DNA of 64,000 nt from Aminobacterium colombiense DSM 12261 (GCF_000025885.1 NC_014011.1:1054001-1118000), one strand, 5' to 3'. Positions 47,286 through 56,368 are shown, numbered from the stretch's first letter. The notes: generated by a model from the letters alone, not told the origin. Translations and numbers: made by a program.

Positions 47286-47537
47286 TTATTCTTCCACTCC
47301 AAGCTTATCGAGGGTATACTTCATAGCTTCCCCTACGGAAGTGAGCTTTTCTGCATCCTCATCAGGAATCTCGATGTCAAACTCTTCCTCTATACCCATA
47401 ATGAGCTCAACAATGTCAAGAGAATCTGCCCCAAGATCTTCTACAAAGGATGCCTCAGGGACGATCTGGCTTTCTTCTACGTCTAGTCTATCGATGATTA
47501 TTTCTTTCAGATGGGCAATTACTTCGTCTTTCTTCAT
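47286..47537 (-). CDS. acpP: Acyl carrier protein
   Basis: An acidic 83-residue carrier. Ser39 in [10 protein letters not shown] receives the phosphopantetheine arm. The N-terminal helix and the [16 protein letters not shown] segment are typical. It stands between fabG and fabF, the usual place. Confidence 0.97.
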   Translation of the reverse strand: MKKDEVIAHLKEIIIDRLDVEESQIVPEASFVEDLGADSLDIVELIMGIEEEFDIEIPDEDAEKLTSVGEAMKYTLDKLGVEE

Positions 47538-47583
47538 TCTCTTTCACCCCCTTCCAAACTCTTAATTCAAATATAAAATGTCT

Positions 47584-48324
47584 TTAACACATGGTCATGC
47601 CGCCATCGACGGCTAACACCTGTCCTGTAATATATGCTGCATCATCACTGGCAAAAAAAGCTGCAGCTTTCGCTATATCCTCGGGTATTCCTACTCTATT
47701 CAGTGGGATCTGAGACAGCATAATCTGTTTTATCTCTTCTTTCAAGATAGCGGTCATATCTGTTTCAATAAATCCCGGTGCTATGGCATTGACTGTAATG
47801 CCCCTCCCTCCGTATTCTCTTGCAATAGCCTTTGAAAAGCCTATTATGCCTGCCTTTGAAGCACAGTAGTTTGACTGGCCGGGGTTTCCAATGAGCCCTA
47901 CAACTGATGAAATATTAATTATTCGCCCCCACCTGGCTTTTACCATTTTCTTAAGGGCCTGTTTAGAACAGCGATATACGGATGTCAGATTGGCTGAAAT
48001 AACGCTATCCCAATCATCATCCTTCATGCGCATAAGAAGATTGTCCCGGGTTACACCTGCGTTGTTAACAAGTATTTCCACAGGCCCAAGCTCTTTTTCA
48101 ATCTCTGAAAACAGAGCCTCTACCTGATCTGCAAATGTAACGTTACATTTTACCGCCAGGCTCTTAACGCCAAAGGTTGACATTTTTTCACATATTTTCA
48201 TCGCTTCGTTTTCGCTTCTGTTATAACTAATGGCTACATTATTCCCTCGAGAGGCAAGTTCCAGTGCAATAGCACTCCCTATGCCCCGTCCACCTCCTGT
48301 TACAAGAGCAACCCTTCCAGACAT
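47584..48324 (-). CDS. fabG: 3-Oxoacyl-ACP reductase
   Basis: NADPH-dependent short-chain dehydrogenase. Cofactor loop TGGGRGIGSA, NNAG, catalytic Ser in NISSVVGL and YCASKAG (Tyr-x3-Lys). The ATG at 48324 gives 246 residues, the typical length, with GGGAGG upstream inside the end of fabD; a GTG four codons earlier is less likely. Confidence 0.96.
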   Translation of the reverse strand: MSGRVALVTGGGRGIGSAIALELASRGNNVAISYNRSENEAMKICEKMSTFGVKSLAVKCNVTFADQVEALFSEIEKELGPVEILVNNAGVTRDNLLMRMKDDDWDSVISANLTSVYRCSKQALKKMVKARWGRIINISSVVGLIGNPGQSNYCASKAGIIGFSKAIAREYGGRGITVNAIAPGFIETDMTAILKEEIKQIMLSQIPLNRVGIPEDIAKAAAFFASDDAAYITGQVLAVDGGMTMC

Positions 48325-48325
48325 T

Positions 48326-49279
48326 TTACGCGGCACCTCCCTCGTTAAACAGAGCGGCTATAATCCGCAAATCCTCTTCATTCATAGCCGAATAGGTTTT
48401 CAGCCCCTTCTGGCATCTTTTAATAAGTCCAGCCAGAACTGTTCCTGGACCTAATTCCAGGTAAGTGTCAACTTCTTGTGAAGCCATATATAAAACCGAA
48501 TCTGCCCATAGGACAGGACTATAGGTCTGATGAAAAAGTGCCTTTTGAATATCTTCCACTGTAAAAACAGGCTGGGCCGAAACATTAGCAACTATGGGGC
48601 AGTGTGGAAGATTCCACTGGCATTTTTCAAAAGCCTTTTGCAACTGATCCGCTACGGGCACCATCAAATTGCTATGGAAGGGAGCACTCACCTTCAACAT
48701 AACGGCTTTACGCGCTCCCTGGACCTTCGCCTCTTCAACCGCCTTTTCTACAAAAGATGTTTCTCCGGAAATAACTACCTGCCCAGGAGAATTGAAATTC
48801 GCGGCCTGGCATTCTTTGTTCGGAGCAACCCTTCGGCAAACCTCTTCGACCACATCAGGCTCTAGCCCTATGAGGGCAGCCATTGCCCCCTTACCCTCAG
48901 GAACAGCCTCCTGCATCAGGGATCCTCGCAAATGGACTAGGCGAACTCCATCTTCCAGGGAAAGGGCTCCTGCGGCAACAAGGGCCGTATATTCTCCAAG
49001 GCTGTGTCCCGCAAGAAATGCCGGCTTTAACGATACACCCATGCTCTCTGTCAAAACCCTATATGCGGCAATGCTTGCAGTTAAAATAGCAGGTTGAGTA
49101 AAAGCCGTAAGGGTCAATTTCTCTTCGGGTCCTTCAAATATGAGCTGGCTTAATTTGAAATTGAGGGCATGGTCAGCTTTTTGAAAAACGTCTCGTGCGG
49201 CATCAAAAGTATCATATAAACTTTTCCCCATACCGACTTCCTGAGCCCCTTGGCCAGGAAAAACCAGAGCATATCTCAC
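48326..49279 (-). CDS. fabD: Malonyl-CoA:ACP transacylase
   Basis: Loads malonyl groups on ACP. Opens with VFPGQGAQEVGMG; the nucleophile is Ser93 in GHSLGEYTAL, and the catalytic histidine is in APFHSNLM. The GTG at 49279, six bases after GAGGTG, gives the classical MRYALVFPGQG start (317 residues); the frame extends three codons upstream. Confidence 0.96.
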   Translation of the reverse strand: MRYALVFPGQGAQEVGMGKSLYDTFDAARDVFQKADHALNFKLSQLIFEGPEEKLTLTAFTQPAILTASIAAYRVLTESMGVSLKPAFLAGHSLGEYTALVAAGALSLEDGVRLVHLRGSLMQEAVPEGKGAMAALIGLEPDVVEEVCRRVAPNKECQAANFNSPGQVVISGETSFVEKAVEEAKVQGARKAVMLKVSAPFHSNLMVPVADQLQKAFEKCQWNLPHCPIVANVSAQPVFTVEDIQKALFHQTYSPVLWADSVLYMASQEVDTYLELGPGTVLAGLIKRCQKGLKTYSAMNEEDLRIIAALFNEGGAA

Positions 49280-49297
49280 AGTAGACACCTCGTTTCC

Positions 49298-50245
49298 CTA
49301 AAACACAAAATGAGGGAGCTTAGCTATAACGCCAGCAGCTTCGTCAAACATGGCATGTATAATTTCCGCAGCTGGTTTAATGTCATTGATCATGGCAGAG
49401 CTTTGCCCGGCCATAAGAGACCCCCACTCAACGTCGCCATTAACCACCGCCGCCCTCAGCCTTCCAGTGCCAAGTTTTTCTATTTCCTCTATTGATGCTC
49501 CTGCTGATTCAAGTTCTTCAAAACGTGATGTTAGTTTATTTTTTAGACAACGTACAGGGTGCCCGGTAGGCCTACCCGTTACTACATTGCTTCTGTCACG
49601 AGCCTTTATAATAGCCTCTTTGTAATTCTGATGAACTGAACACTCAGAACAGCATACCATCCTGGTTCCCACCTGAACTCCCTCAGCGCCAAGACAGAAA
49701 GCGGCGGCTACTCCACGTCCATCCGCTATTCCACCTGCCGCTATAACTGGAATTCCAAGTGCATCCACTACTTGAGGCACGAGAACCATCGTAGTCGTAT
49801 CTCCAACGTGTCCCCCCGCTTCTGTTCCTTCTGCCACAACAGCGTCAGCACCTTGTTTTTCCACCCGTTTAGCCTGAGCTACTGATGCGACAACAGGGAT
49901 AACTACCGTCCCGAGAGGTTTTAATCTATCGATAACTTTCCCCGGACTTCCCGCACCAGTGGTCACTATGGGGACACGGTGTTTTTCTGCAAGTTCCAGT
50001 GCATCATCCGCGGTAGGAGACATAAGCATAATATTGAGCCCAAAAGGCTTATCTGTAAGCTGCCTTATCCGCACGAGTTCCTGGTCGAGAATTTCTGGAG
50101 GCATATTAGCTGCCCCGATAAGTCCTATCCCTCCGCCATTGCTCACAGCTGCGGCAAGGGCCGAATTTGCTACCCAGGCCATGCCTCCCTGTATGAGTGG
50201 ATATTTCACCCCAAGAATTCGCGTTACTCTATTTTCCCAAACCAA
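49298..50245 (-). CDS. fabK: Enoyl-ACP reductase II (FMN-dependent)
   Basis: Final reduction step of fatty-acid elongation. About 315 residues of TIM-barrel flavoprotein with PLIQGGMAWVA, KPFGLNIMLMSP, GADAVVAEGTEAGGHVG and PVIAAGGIADGRG. These agree closely with FabK of streptococci rather than nitronate monooxygenase, and the place in the fab run supports it. The start is probably TTG 50245, six bases after GAGGTG. No fabI or fabL is present. Confidence 0.93.
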   Translation of the reverse strand: MVWENRVTRILGVKYPLIQGGMAWVANSALAAAVSNGGGIGLIGAANMPPEILDQELVRIRQLTDKPFGLNIMLMSPTADDALELAEKHRVPIVTTGAGSPGKVIDRLKPLGTVVIPVVASVAQAKRVEKQGADAVVAEGTEAGGHVGDTTTMVLVPQVVDALGIPVIAAGGIADGRGVAAAFCLGAEGVQVGTRMVCCSECSVHQNYKEAIIKARDRSNVVTGRPTGHPVRCLKNKLTSRFEELESAGASIEEIEKLGTGRLRAAVVNGDVEWGSLMAGQSSAMINDIKPAAEIIHAMFDEAAGVIAKLPHFVF

Positions 50246-50255
50246 AATTTTCACC

Positions 50256-51254
50256 TCACATCTCATACAGTATAGAGCCGTATGTCATGCCCGCTCCAAA
50301 ACTTGTCAACACCATTTTATGTCCTTTTTTCACTTGCCCGCTCTCAAAAAGTTCGGCAAGGACAAGAAAAATAGAAGCCGCAGATGTGTTTCCGTAACGA
50401 TCAAGATTTATCCATGTTTTTTCAGGTTCAGCATCAAGGCGCTTCATCACTCCGTCTACTATGCGAAGATTGGCCTGATGGAACAGCCACCAATCGATTT
50501 CTGCCGGTTGAATATTTTCAGCTCGAACAAACTCCTTTAAAAAGGTTGGAATAACCTGGTTCACAAACTTAAAGACCTCGTTCCCTTTCATATGGACATA
50601 ATGCAAACCCTCTTTAAGGGTCTTTTCTGAGGCTGGATTTTCAACAACCCCACCAGGGAAAATAATGAGGTCTGACTTTGTTCCGTCTGACCTAAGATCA
50701 GATGAGATAAACCGACCTTGCCCAGCATGGGCTGAACCAAGAACTACCGCTCCGGCACCATCTCCGAAAAGCACACACGTATTGCGATCCTGCCAATTTA
50801 TAATTCTGGAAAGCACTTCTGCTCCCACAACTAGAACCTTGTCCCAAAGCCCGCAGGAAATGCCGGTTGCAGCCACAGTAAGAGCATACACACACCCTGT
50901 GCATCCAGACTGGAGGTCAAAGGCTCCAGCACGAGAAGCATTTAGTTTTCCCTGCACTTTAGGTGCTACTCCAGGAAACACCGTATCCGGGGAGTTTGTC
51001 GCCACAATGACCATGTCTAGTTCAGATGGTGATACGCCGCTTTTTTCAAGAGCCGCTAAAGAAGCTTTATACGCTAAATCGCTTGTCAATTCTCCTTCTG
51101 ATGCGATATGTCTCTCCCGAATACCTGAACGCTCCTGTATCCACTCATCACTCGTATCGACTATTTTTGAAAGATCGTCGTTTGTCAATGTTTTTTCTGG
51201 AACATACATTCCCGTTCCAAGAATAGCGACATCACGACCATGAAACTGCCCCAT
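50256..51254 (-). CDS. fabH: 3-Oxoacyl-ACP synthase III
   Basis: Starts fatty-acid chains from acyl-CoA and malonyl-ACP. The active Cys118 is in DLQSGCTGCVYAL, the histidine in LFHQANLRI and the asparagine in GNTSAAS. The ATG at 51254 (332 residues) is preferred; AAGGAGG lies 12 bases upstream and the frame reaches ten codons further into plsX. GCTGC, with a second cysteine three residues on, is a slight variation of the usual motif. Confidence 0.96.
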   Translation of the reverse strand: MGQFHGRDVAILGTGMYVPEKTLTNDDLSKIVDTSDEWIQERSGIRERHIASEGELTSDLAYKASLAALEKSGVSPSELDMVIVATNSPDTVFPGVAPKVQGKLNASRAGAFDLQSGCTGCVYALTVAATGISCGLWDKVLVVGAEVLSRIINWQDRNTCVLFGDGAGAVVLGSAHAGQGRFISSDLRSDGTKSDLIIFPGGVVENPASEKTLKEGLHYVHMKGNEVFKFVNQVIPTFLKEFVRAENIQPAEIDWWLFHQANLRIVDGVMKRLDAEPEKTWINLDRYGNTSAASIFLVLAELFESGQVKKGHKMVLTSFGAGMTYGSILYEM

Positions 51255-51261
51255 AATATAA

Positions 51262-52260
51262 TTAAACCTCCTTGTGAAGCTCATTCGTTATATGTTCGAC
51301 GCCCTTTTGCAGAACAAAGTTTCTCGCCACTCTAATCGCACTCGCAACAGCTGGGGCTTTCGAACGGCCATGAGCTTTAATTACAACTCCTTTTACGCCG
51401 AGAAGAGGTGTTCCTCCATGCTTTTCGTAATCGAACCGGCCCCATAAACTTTTAAGCATGGGGACCATGAAAACCATGCCTATTTTAGGCAATATTCTTC
51501 GTCCCATCTCTTCTTTGGCAATTGAATAAACAGCCTGAATAACGCCCTCAGCAAATTTCAAGACCACGTTTCCAGAAAATCCATCACAAACCACAACATC
51601 AGCCTTACTGAAAGGAACTTCGTCACCTTCCACGTATCCTGTAAAATTTAAGGAGCTAACTTTTAACATTTCCTTTGCGCTTGCTATAACTTCGTCTCCC
51701 TTAATATCTTCAGAACCATTAGAAAGCAGAGCTATTTCTGGGGAAGGCACCCCTAAGATATATTTTGAGTAGATATTACCCATTAAAGCGAATTGATAAA
51801 GATTAATAGGCTTTGCTCGAACAGTAGCTCCCACATCTAAAAGGAAAGTATATTTATTCAGAGTCGGCATGGCCACTCCTAATGCGGGGCGGTCAATTCC
51901 GGATATACGACCTACGACAAGAACACCACCAGCAACGATAGCCCCCGTGTTCCCAGCTGAAACACACCCCTGGGCTTCACCGCTTCTAGCCATTTCCATG
52001 GCCAGCCGGAGGCTGGAATGTCGTTTTTGTCGTATGCTTCTGCTCGGATGTTCATCCATGGAAATATATTCTTCCGTATGGACCACAGAAAGTCTTCGGC
52101 GTACATCATCAGCCGCCTGATCTATAATAGGTTCAATTTGTGCACGATTTCCCACAAGAATGATTTCAAGATCGCTAAATTCCCTACAGGCTAAAATAGC
52201 CCCTTTACAGGGCTCATGTGGAGCATTGTCTCCCCCCATTGCATCAAGAGCCAACAACAT
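51262..52260 (-). CDS. plsX: Phosphate acyltransferase PlsX
   Basis: Converts acyl-ACP to acyl-phosphate for phospholipid synthesis. The 332-residue protein starts LALDAMGGDNAPHEP and has SAGNTGAIVAGG, LLDVGATVRAKP and CDGFSGNVVLK, all conserved. GGAGG lies nine bases before the ATG. It links the regulator fapR with the fab genes, as in Firmicutes. Confidence 0.97.
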   Translation of the reverse strand: MLLALDAMGGDNAPHEPCKGAILACREFSDLEIILVGNRAQIEPIIDQAADDVRRRLSVVHTEEYISMDEHPSRSIRQKRHSSLRLAMEMARSGEAQGCVSAGNTGAIVAGGVLVVGRISGIDRPALGVAMPTLNKYTFLLDVGATVRAKPINLYQFALMGNIYSKYILGVPSPEIALLSNGSEDIKGDEVIASAKEMLKVSSLNFTGYVEGDEVPFSKADVVVCDGFSGNVVLKFAEGVIQAVYSIAKEEMGRRILPKIGMVFMVPMLKSLWGRFDYEKHGGTPLLGVKGVVIKAHGRSKAPAVASAIRVARNFVLQKGVEHITNELHKEV

Positions 52261-52278
52261 GGCAAATTGCCTCCCCTC

Positions 52279-52857
52279 TTAACTCTTCATCTCGAGGGAG
52301 TCGATGACCACAGCGATAAAACGGCCGACAAAAATTTCTTGATCTCCTACCCGAGTCCTGACACTGACTATATATTTGTTGTCTTTATGAACACCGACTT
52401 TAGCGCGTGCGATCAGTACGTCCCCAACTTTGGCGTGGCTTTTATACTCGCCTCTCATTGAATCGATTATAACCATATCTGCTTCAACGACAGCAATCGC
52501 TATTGAACTCGCCTGGGAGTATATATAATGATCACATACATAATCTGTATGGCGGAAAGCCATCTCTTTTTTTGTCTGAAGAACTGATAAAGCCCATTTA
52601 TTGGGCTCAAGTTCGAGAAGATCGCCTACCACTTCACTTTGTTTTAATGAGCGCAGCTTGCTCGTAGCACGCTGAGCCATATTTATGGTGCGCTCTCTCA
52701 ATTCTGGCACACCAAGGAGAGCTCGATCAAGGCGAATAGTGCTAACACTAGCTGACAAGGCATCAGCCAATTCTTTATCCGTATAAAGCGGATTTTGCTC
52801 TAGGAGTTTTAATAATTTCCCTTGCCGTTGTTTCTTCTTTTTTGAACGAATTACCAA
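52279..52857 (-). CDS. fapR: Fatty acid biosynthesis repressor FapR
   Basis: A 192-residue regulator. The N-terminal helix-turn-helix (DKELADALSASVSTIRLDRALLG without its first residues) is followed by a linker and a hot-dog domain that binds malonyl-CoA or malonyl-ACP. A basic KKKKQR stretch opens the protein. The start is TTG 52857, only three bases after GGAGG; this tight spacing suggests low translation. It probably controls its own operon through a site in its leader. Confidence 0.92.
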   Translation of the reverse strand: MVIRSKKKKQRQGKLLKLLEQNPLYTDKELADALSASVSTIRLDRALLGVPELRERTINMAQRATSKLRSLKQSEVVGDLLELEPNKWALSVLQTKKEMAFRHTDYVCDHYIYSQASSIAIAVVEADMVIIDSMRGEYKSHAKVGDVLIARAKVGVHKDNKYIVSVRTRVGDQEIFVGRFIAVVIDSLEMKS

Positions 52858-52873
52858 CGACCTCCAATCTTAC

Positions 52874-52941
52874 TTATGACCAGGTACCAACATCTGATCT
52901 GATGACTTGGTCAGTATAATATGTTTCTCAAGGGAGGTCAA
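52874..52941 (-). promoter_or_regulatory. fapR-plsX-fab promoter with candidate FapR site
   Basis: On the minus strand TTGACC (52941-52936) and TATACT (52918-52913) are 17 bases apart. Downstream, at 52890-52874, lies TTGGTACCTGGTCATAA, which resembles the FapR box of Bacillus (TTAGTACC-type half-site). Its place after the start of transcription would let FapR block the polymerase. Confidence 0.7.
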
Positions 52942-52942
52942 G

Positions 52943-52977
52943 AAAAAAATAACGGAGAGCAATTTCCTCTCCGTTAT
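52943..52977 (-). terminator. Terminator of the ackA-yceD-rpmF run
   Basis: An 11-base-pair stem (ATAACGGAGAG with CTCTCCGTTAT), loop of seven, and seven T on the minus strand. It ends right beside the -35 of the fapR promoter. Confidence 0.92.
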
Positions 52978-53017
52978 AAACTTTCTTAGAAATTTCTAAG
53001 GGTTTTATATATGCCTT

Positions 53018-53224
53018 TTAGGCCTCTTCCACTGTTTCTTCAGCTGTTGTCTTAATAACCTTACGGCTACGATAATAACCACACTCGGGACAAGCTCTGT
53101 AGGTCATGATCATTTCACCGCAATGAGGGCACGTAGTAAGACCTGGCATAGAGGCAGATCCAAGCCAATTTGCTTTTCTTTTATGGGTACGTGCATGAGA
53201 AACTCTGCTTTTCGGCGTTGCCAT
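53018..53224 (-). CDS. rpmF: 50S ribosomal protein L32
   Basis: A 68-residue protein with the zinc ribbon CPHCGEMIMTYRACPECGYY, so this is the cysteine-containing form. The N-terminus MATPKSRVSHARTHKRKANW is close to the family consensus. AAGGAGGGG precedes the ATG. yceD and rpmF are neighbours in most bacteria. Confidence 0.97.
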   Translation of the reverse strand: MATPKSRVSHARTHKRKANWLGSASMPGLTTCPHCGEMIMTYRACPECGYYRSRKVIKTTAEETVEEA

Positions 53225-53244
53225 ATCAGTTCCCCTCCTTTTCT

Positions 53245-53814
53245 TTAAGCTTCCAAATCGTCTTCTTTCATTTTCAACAGGTCTGAGAGCCTGGGATCTA
53301 TAGCCTGGCGGTTACAGCCGCAGTCCCCTTCGTTAAGAGATGCTCCGCAAATAGGACAAAGCCCCTTGCACTCCTCTCTGCAAAGGGGATGGAGCGGAAG
53401 GCTTAAAATAAGACTCTCCCACACCTGGGGAGTAATATCCAGTCTGTTTTCTAAAGAATCCACAAGCACTATATGTTCGTCAGCTTCCTGTTCACGACCT
53501 GACGATACAAAATCCCGCAAAGAGTAAAGATACATGAAATGCGTCCGTAATGCAATATCTGTTAGCTCAAGACAGCGAACACAGGGAACTGAAATCGTTG
53601 CCTCTAGATCTATTTCAACCATAACTGACTGATCAGCCCAGCGCGCATGAGCGTTGACCTGAAATGGAGAAATAAAAGTAAATTCTTCCTGAGCAAAAAA
53701 TAACGGCTCCTTGAGTTCCACATTCCAGGAAGCATCTACAACTTCCGGACCTTCCTCTCGATCTGGAAGAAGAATCCAGAACGACCAGTCAGAAGGCAGA
53801 TCAGTTATCGCCAT
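53245..53814 (-). CDS. yceD: YceD/DUF177 family protein
   Basis: A 189-residue protein. The core VPCVRCLEL and the C-terminal CREECKGLCPICGASLNEGDCGC motifs are typical of DUF177; the latter likely binds zinc. Homologues are linked to 23S rRNA accumulation. It precedes rpmF by 20 bases. Confidence 0.9.
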   Translation of the reverse strand: MAITDLPSDWSFWILLPDREEGPEVVDASWNVELKEPLFFAQEEFTFISPFQVNAHARWADQSVMVEIDLEATISVPCVRCLELTDIALRTHFMYLYSLRDFVSSGREQEADEHIVLVDSLENRLDITPQVWESLILSLPLHPLCREECKGLCPICGASLNEGDCGCNRQAIDPRLSDLLKMKEDDLEA

Positions 53815-53838
53815 GCTGCACCATCCTCCCGTCTTCTC

Positions 53839-55035
53839 TTACTTTGATACTATATCCCTGGTATCACGGGCAATAACAAGCTCTTCGTTTGTGGGGATGA
53901 CAAGCACCTTGACTCTGGAATCGTCGGTGCTGATTACCGCTTCTTTCCCTCGGACATTATTCTTCTCTGAATCGATCTTAATGCCAAGGAATTCCATATT
54001 CTTACAAACCATTTCTCTGGCCCTGGCACTATTTTCTCCAATTCCAGCAGTAAATACAAGCGCATCTATACCGCCCATAGCTGCGGCATAGGCGCCAACA
54101 TACTTTTTAATGCCGTAATAGAGCATGGATTCAGCAAGCTCTGCCCGTTTATTTCCCTTCGCCGCTTCTTCTTCTATGTCCCGAAGATCGCTGCTTATTC
54201 CTGAAATGCCAAGAAGGCCGCTTTCTTTGTTCAGAATATGATTCATTGCTTTCGGGTCAATATCTTCCTGCTCAGCAAGGAACGTAAGAAGCTGGGGGTC
54301 GACATCTCCGGCGCGAGTTCCCATAATAACGCCGGGAAGCGGGCTGAAACCCATGCTTGTGTCGATGGATTTGCCGCCATCGACAGCCGTAATGGAACTT
54401 CCATTCCCTAAATGGCATGTTACAATCTTCAGATCTTTAACATCTCTCCCTAAAAACTCAGCCGCTCTGTAGGAAACATAGAAATGGCTTGTTCCATGAA
54501 AACCATATCGGCGAACTTTATACTTTTCATAGTAGTGATATGGGACTCCGTACATAAATGCCCGACCCGGCATTGTCTGATGGAAAGCTGTATCAAAAAC
54601 ACCAACCTGAGGAACATTGGGAAGAGCTTCCTGCATAGCTTCGATGCCCATAAGATTTGCCGGATTATGAAGAGGGGCAAGAGGCACACATTCCTGAAGA
54701 GCATCGATAACTTCTTTGTTTATCATGACAGAATAGGCGAACTTCTCTCCCGCATGAACTACCCTATGTCCGACCGCATTGAGCTCGTCTAGACTTTTCA
54801 GCACACCGTGTTCTGTGCTGAGCAAGGCCTCAAGTACATGTTTGATAGCTACTTTGTGGTTATTAATTTCAATGTTTTTAATTACAGGATCCATTCCAGT
54901 CTTAGAATGCTTAATACGAGAACCTTCAATCCCAATACGCTCTACCAGCCCCTTGGCTAGAACGGCCTCTGTTTCCATATCAAAAAGCTGATACTTTAAA
55001 GACGAGCTTCCGCAATTAAGAACTAGTATTTTCAT
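53839..55035 (-). CDS. ackA: Acetate kinase
   Basis: Makes ATP from acetyl phosphate, the energy step of acetate fermentation. The 398-residue protein has VLNCGSSSLKYQ at the N-terminus, GHRVVHAGEKF, FDTAFHQTMP, RRYGFHGTSH and FTAGIGENS. GGAGG lies 12 bases before the ATG. No phosphotransacetylase gene is near. PFOR in the same window supplies acetyl-CoA. Confidence 0.97.
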   Translation of the reverse strand: MKILVLNCGSSSLKYQLFDMETEAVLAKGLVERIGIEGSRIKHSKTGMDPVIKNIEINNHKVAIKHVLEALLSTEHGVLKSLDELNAVGHRVVHAGEKFAYSVMINKEVIDALQECVPLAPLHNPANLMGIEAMQEALPNVPQVGVFDTAFHQTMPGRAFMYGVPYHYYEKYKVRRYGFHGTSHFYVSYRAAEFLGRDVKDLKIVTCHLGNGSSITAVDGGKSIDTSMGFSPLPGVIMGTRAGDVDPQLLTFLAEQEDIDPKAMNHILNKESGLLGISGISSDLRDIEEEAAKGNKRAELAESMLYYGIKKYVGAYAAAMGGIDALVFTAGIGENSARAREMVCKNMEFLGIKIDSEKNNVRGKEAVISTDDSRVKVLVIPTNEELVIARDTRDIVSK

Positions 55036-55132
55036 TGTTTCTAGATTCCTCCCTCTTCTTGACCTGATAGAATTCTACAGGGTATCTTTATAAATATATA
55101 GATCATATAACTTTAAGAAAGTGTGATAAACC
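55036..55132. promoter_or_regulatory. Divergent ackA/tmcAL region
   Basis: Ninety-seven AT-rich bases. On the plus strand a TTGACC and a TATCTT 18 bases later could serve tmcAL. Minus-strand signals for ackA are not clear. No hairpin is seen. Confidence 0.45.
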
Positions 55133-56368
55133 ATGAGCAACAACATTGTTGGCATCATCGCAGAGTATAACCCACTGCATAATGGGCATGTATTCCAATT
55201 GGAAGAGGCTGCTCGAAGAGCAGAAGCTTCAGGAATAGTTGTTGTTCTCTCTTCCCACTTCACCCAAAGAGGAGAACCCTCTTTTATTGATAAATGGCAG
55301 CGCACTGCCCTGGCCCTTCAGGCAGGAGCAGATATTGTCTTAGAACTGCCAGTTTTTTTCTCGTGCCATAATGCCGGAGTTTTCGCCGCAGGAGCGGTAG
55401 ATATTCTGGCAGCATGCCACACTGTTACCCATCTATCTTTTGGCATGGAAAATCATTGCAGTGATTTGTCTGCAATCCTTGACATTCTAATTCACGAACC
55501 TGATCCTTTCAAGAGACAACTCCGCCGTTATCTGGATAAAGGGTACTCATATGTAAAAGCGCGAGCAATGGCTATGGATGAAATGATCCCATTATCTGGT
55601 TCCATTCTTTCTCTCCCCAACAATTCTCTCGCTCTGGCCTACCTTCTCCACTCCAGAAAAAAGGGATACCCCTTCCAGCCCCTTCCCATAGAGAGGAAGG
55701 GGGCGGATTTCCATGATGAAAAGAGCTGCGGCAAATGGGCCAGCGCATCTGCCATCAGAAAAGCATATAGTGATGGAAGGATCTCTGATGTACACATGGC
55801 CCTCCCCCTCTACTCCCGTCTGGTCCTTGAAAGAACCTTGGAGGAAGGAAGGATCGTTTTTTCTGCCCAAAATCTCTGGCCCTTCCTTCAGACAAGCCTT
55901 CTGCGGAGCTCACAGGAAGAAATTTCTCGTACGGCGGAAATGAAAGAAGGGCTTGAAAATCTATTTCTCAAGCTAGCTGCCACGAGTTCTTCATGGAAAG
56001 AATTCATTTCAAAGGGCACCTCTAAGCGCTATACCATGGGGACGCTCCAGCGCCTCGCAATCCATTACCTATTAGGTATCTCCCATTGGGAGAACAGAGC
56101 ATGGCAGCGATTAGGCCCTCAATATATTCGCGTACTCGGATTTTCACAAAAGGGGCAGAAAATGCTGAGGGATATGAGAAAAAGGTCTACACTACCTATT
56201 ATAACAAGGGGGCACATGCCGCCCTCCCAGGGGATTGGAAGCCGGCTCCTACAACTGGAACACTTTGCCTCCATATTGTGGGAGCATCTTGTCCCATCTC
56301 CTCTATTCAACCAGGAAATAAAGGCAAAGCCTCTTCAGACAGAGAGCTCCTTCCTTGACCTTAATTAA
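55133..56368 (+). CDS. tmcAL: tRNA(Met) cytidine acetate ligase TmcAL
   Basis: Uses acetate and ATP to make N4-acetylcytidine at the wobble base of elongator tRNA-Met. The 411-residue protein opens with GIIAEYNPLHNGHVFQLEEA, the nucleotidyltransferase motif of the YlbM family, followed by VLSSHFTQRGEPSFIDKW and LPNNSLALAY. The ATG at 55133 has only a weak ribosome-binding site. It is head to head with acetate kinase, which shares acetate and ATP as reactants. Its stop overlaps that of coaD. Confidence 0.92.
   Translation: MSNNIVGIIAEYNPLHNGHVFQLEEAARRAEASGIVVVLSSHFTQRGEPSFIDKWQRTALALQAGADIVLELPVFFSCHNAGVFAAGAVDILAACHTVTHLSFGMENHCSDLSAILDILIHEPDPFKRQLRRYLDKGYSYVKARAMAMDEMIPLSGSILSLPNNSLALAYLLHSRKKGYPFQPLPIERKGADFHDEKSCGKWASASAIRKAYSDGRISDVHMALPLYSRLVLERTLEEGRIVFSAQNLWPFLQTSLLRSSQEEISRTAEMKEGLENLFLKLAATSSSWKEFISKGTSKRYTMGTLQRLAIHYLLGISHWENRAWQRLGPQYIRVLGFSQKGQKMLRDMRKRSTLPIITRGHMPPSQGIGSRLLQLEHFASILWEHLVPSPLFNQEIKAKPLQTESSFLDLN

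Noticed and set aside
50665-51243. Open frame of 192 codons opposite fabH
   Set aside because: Shadow of the fabH codon pattern; low-complexity Ser/Pro/Thr-rich translation.
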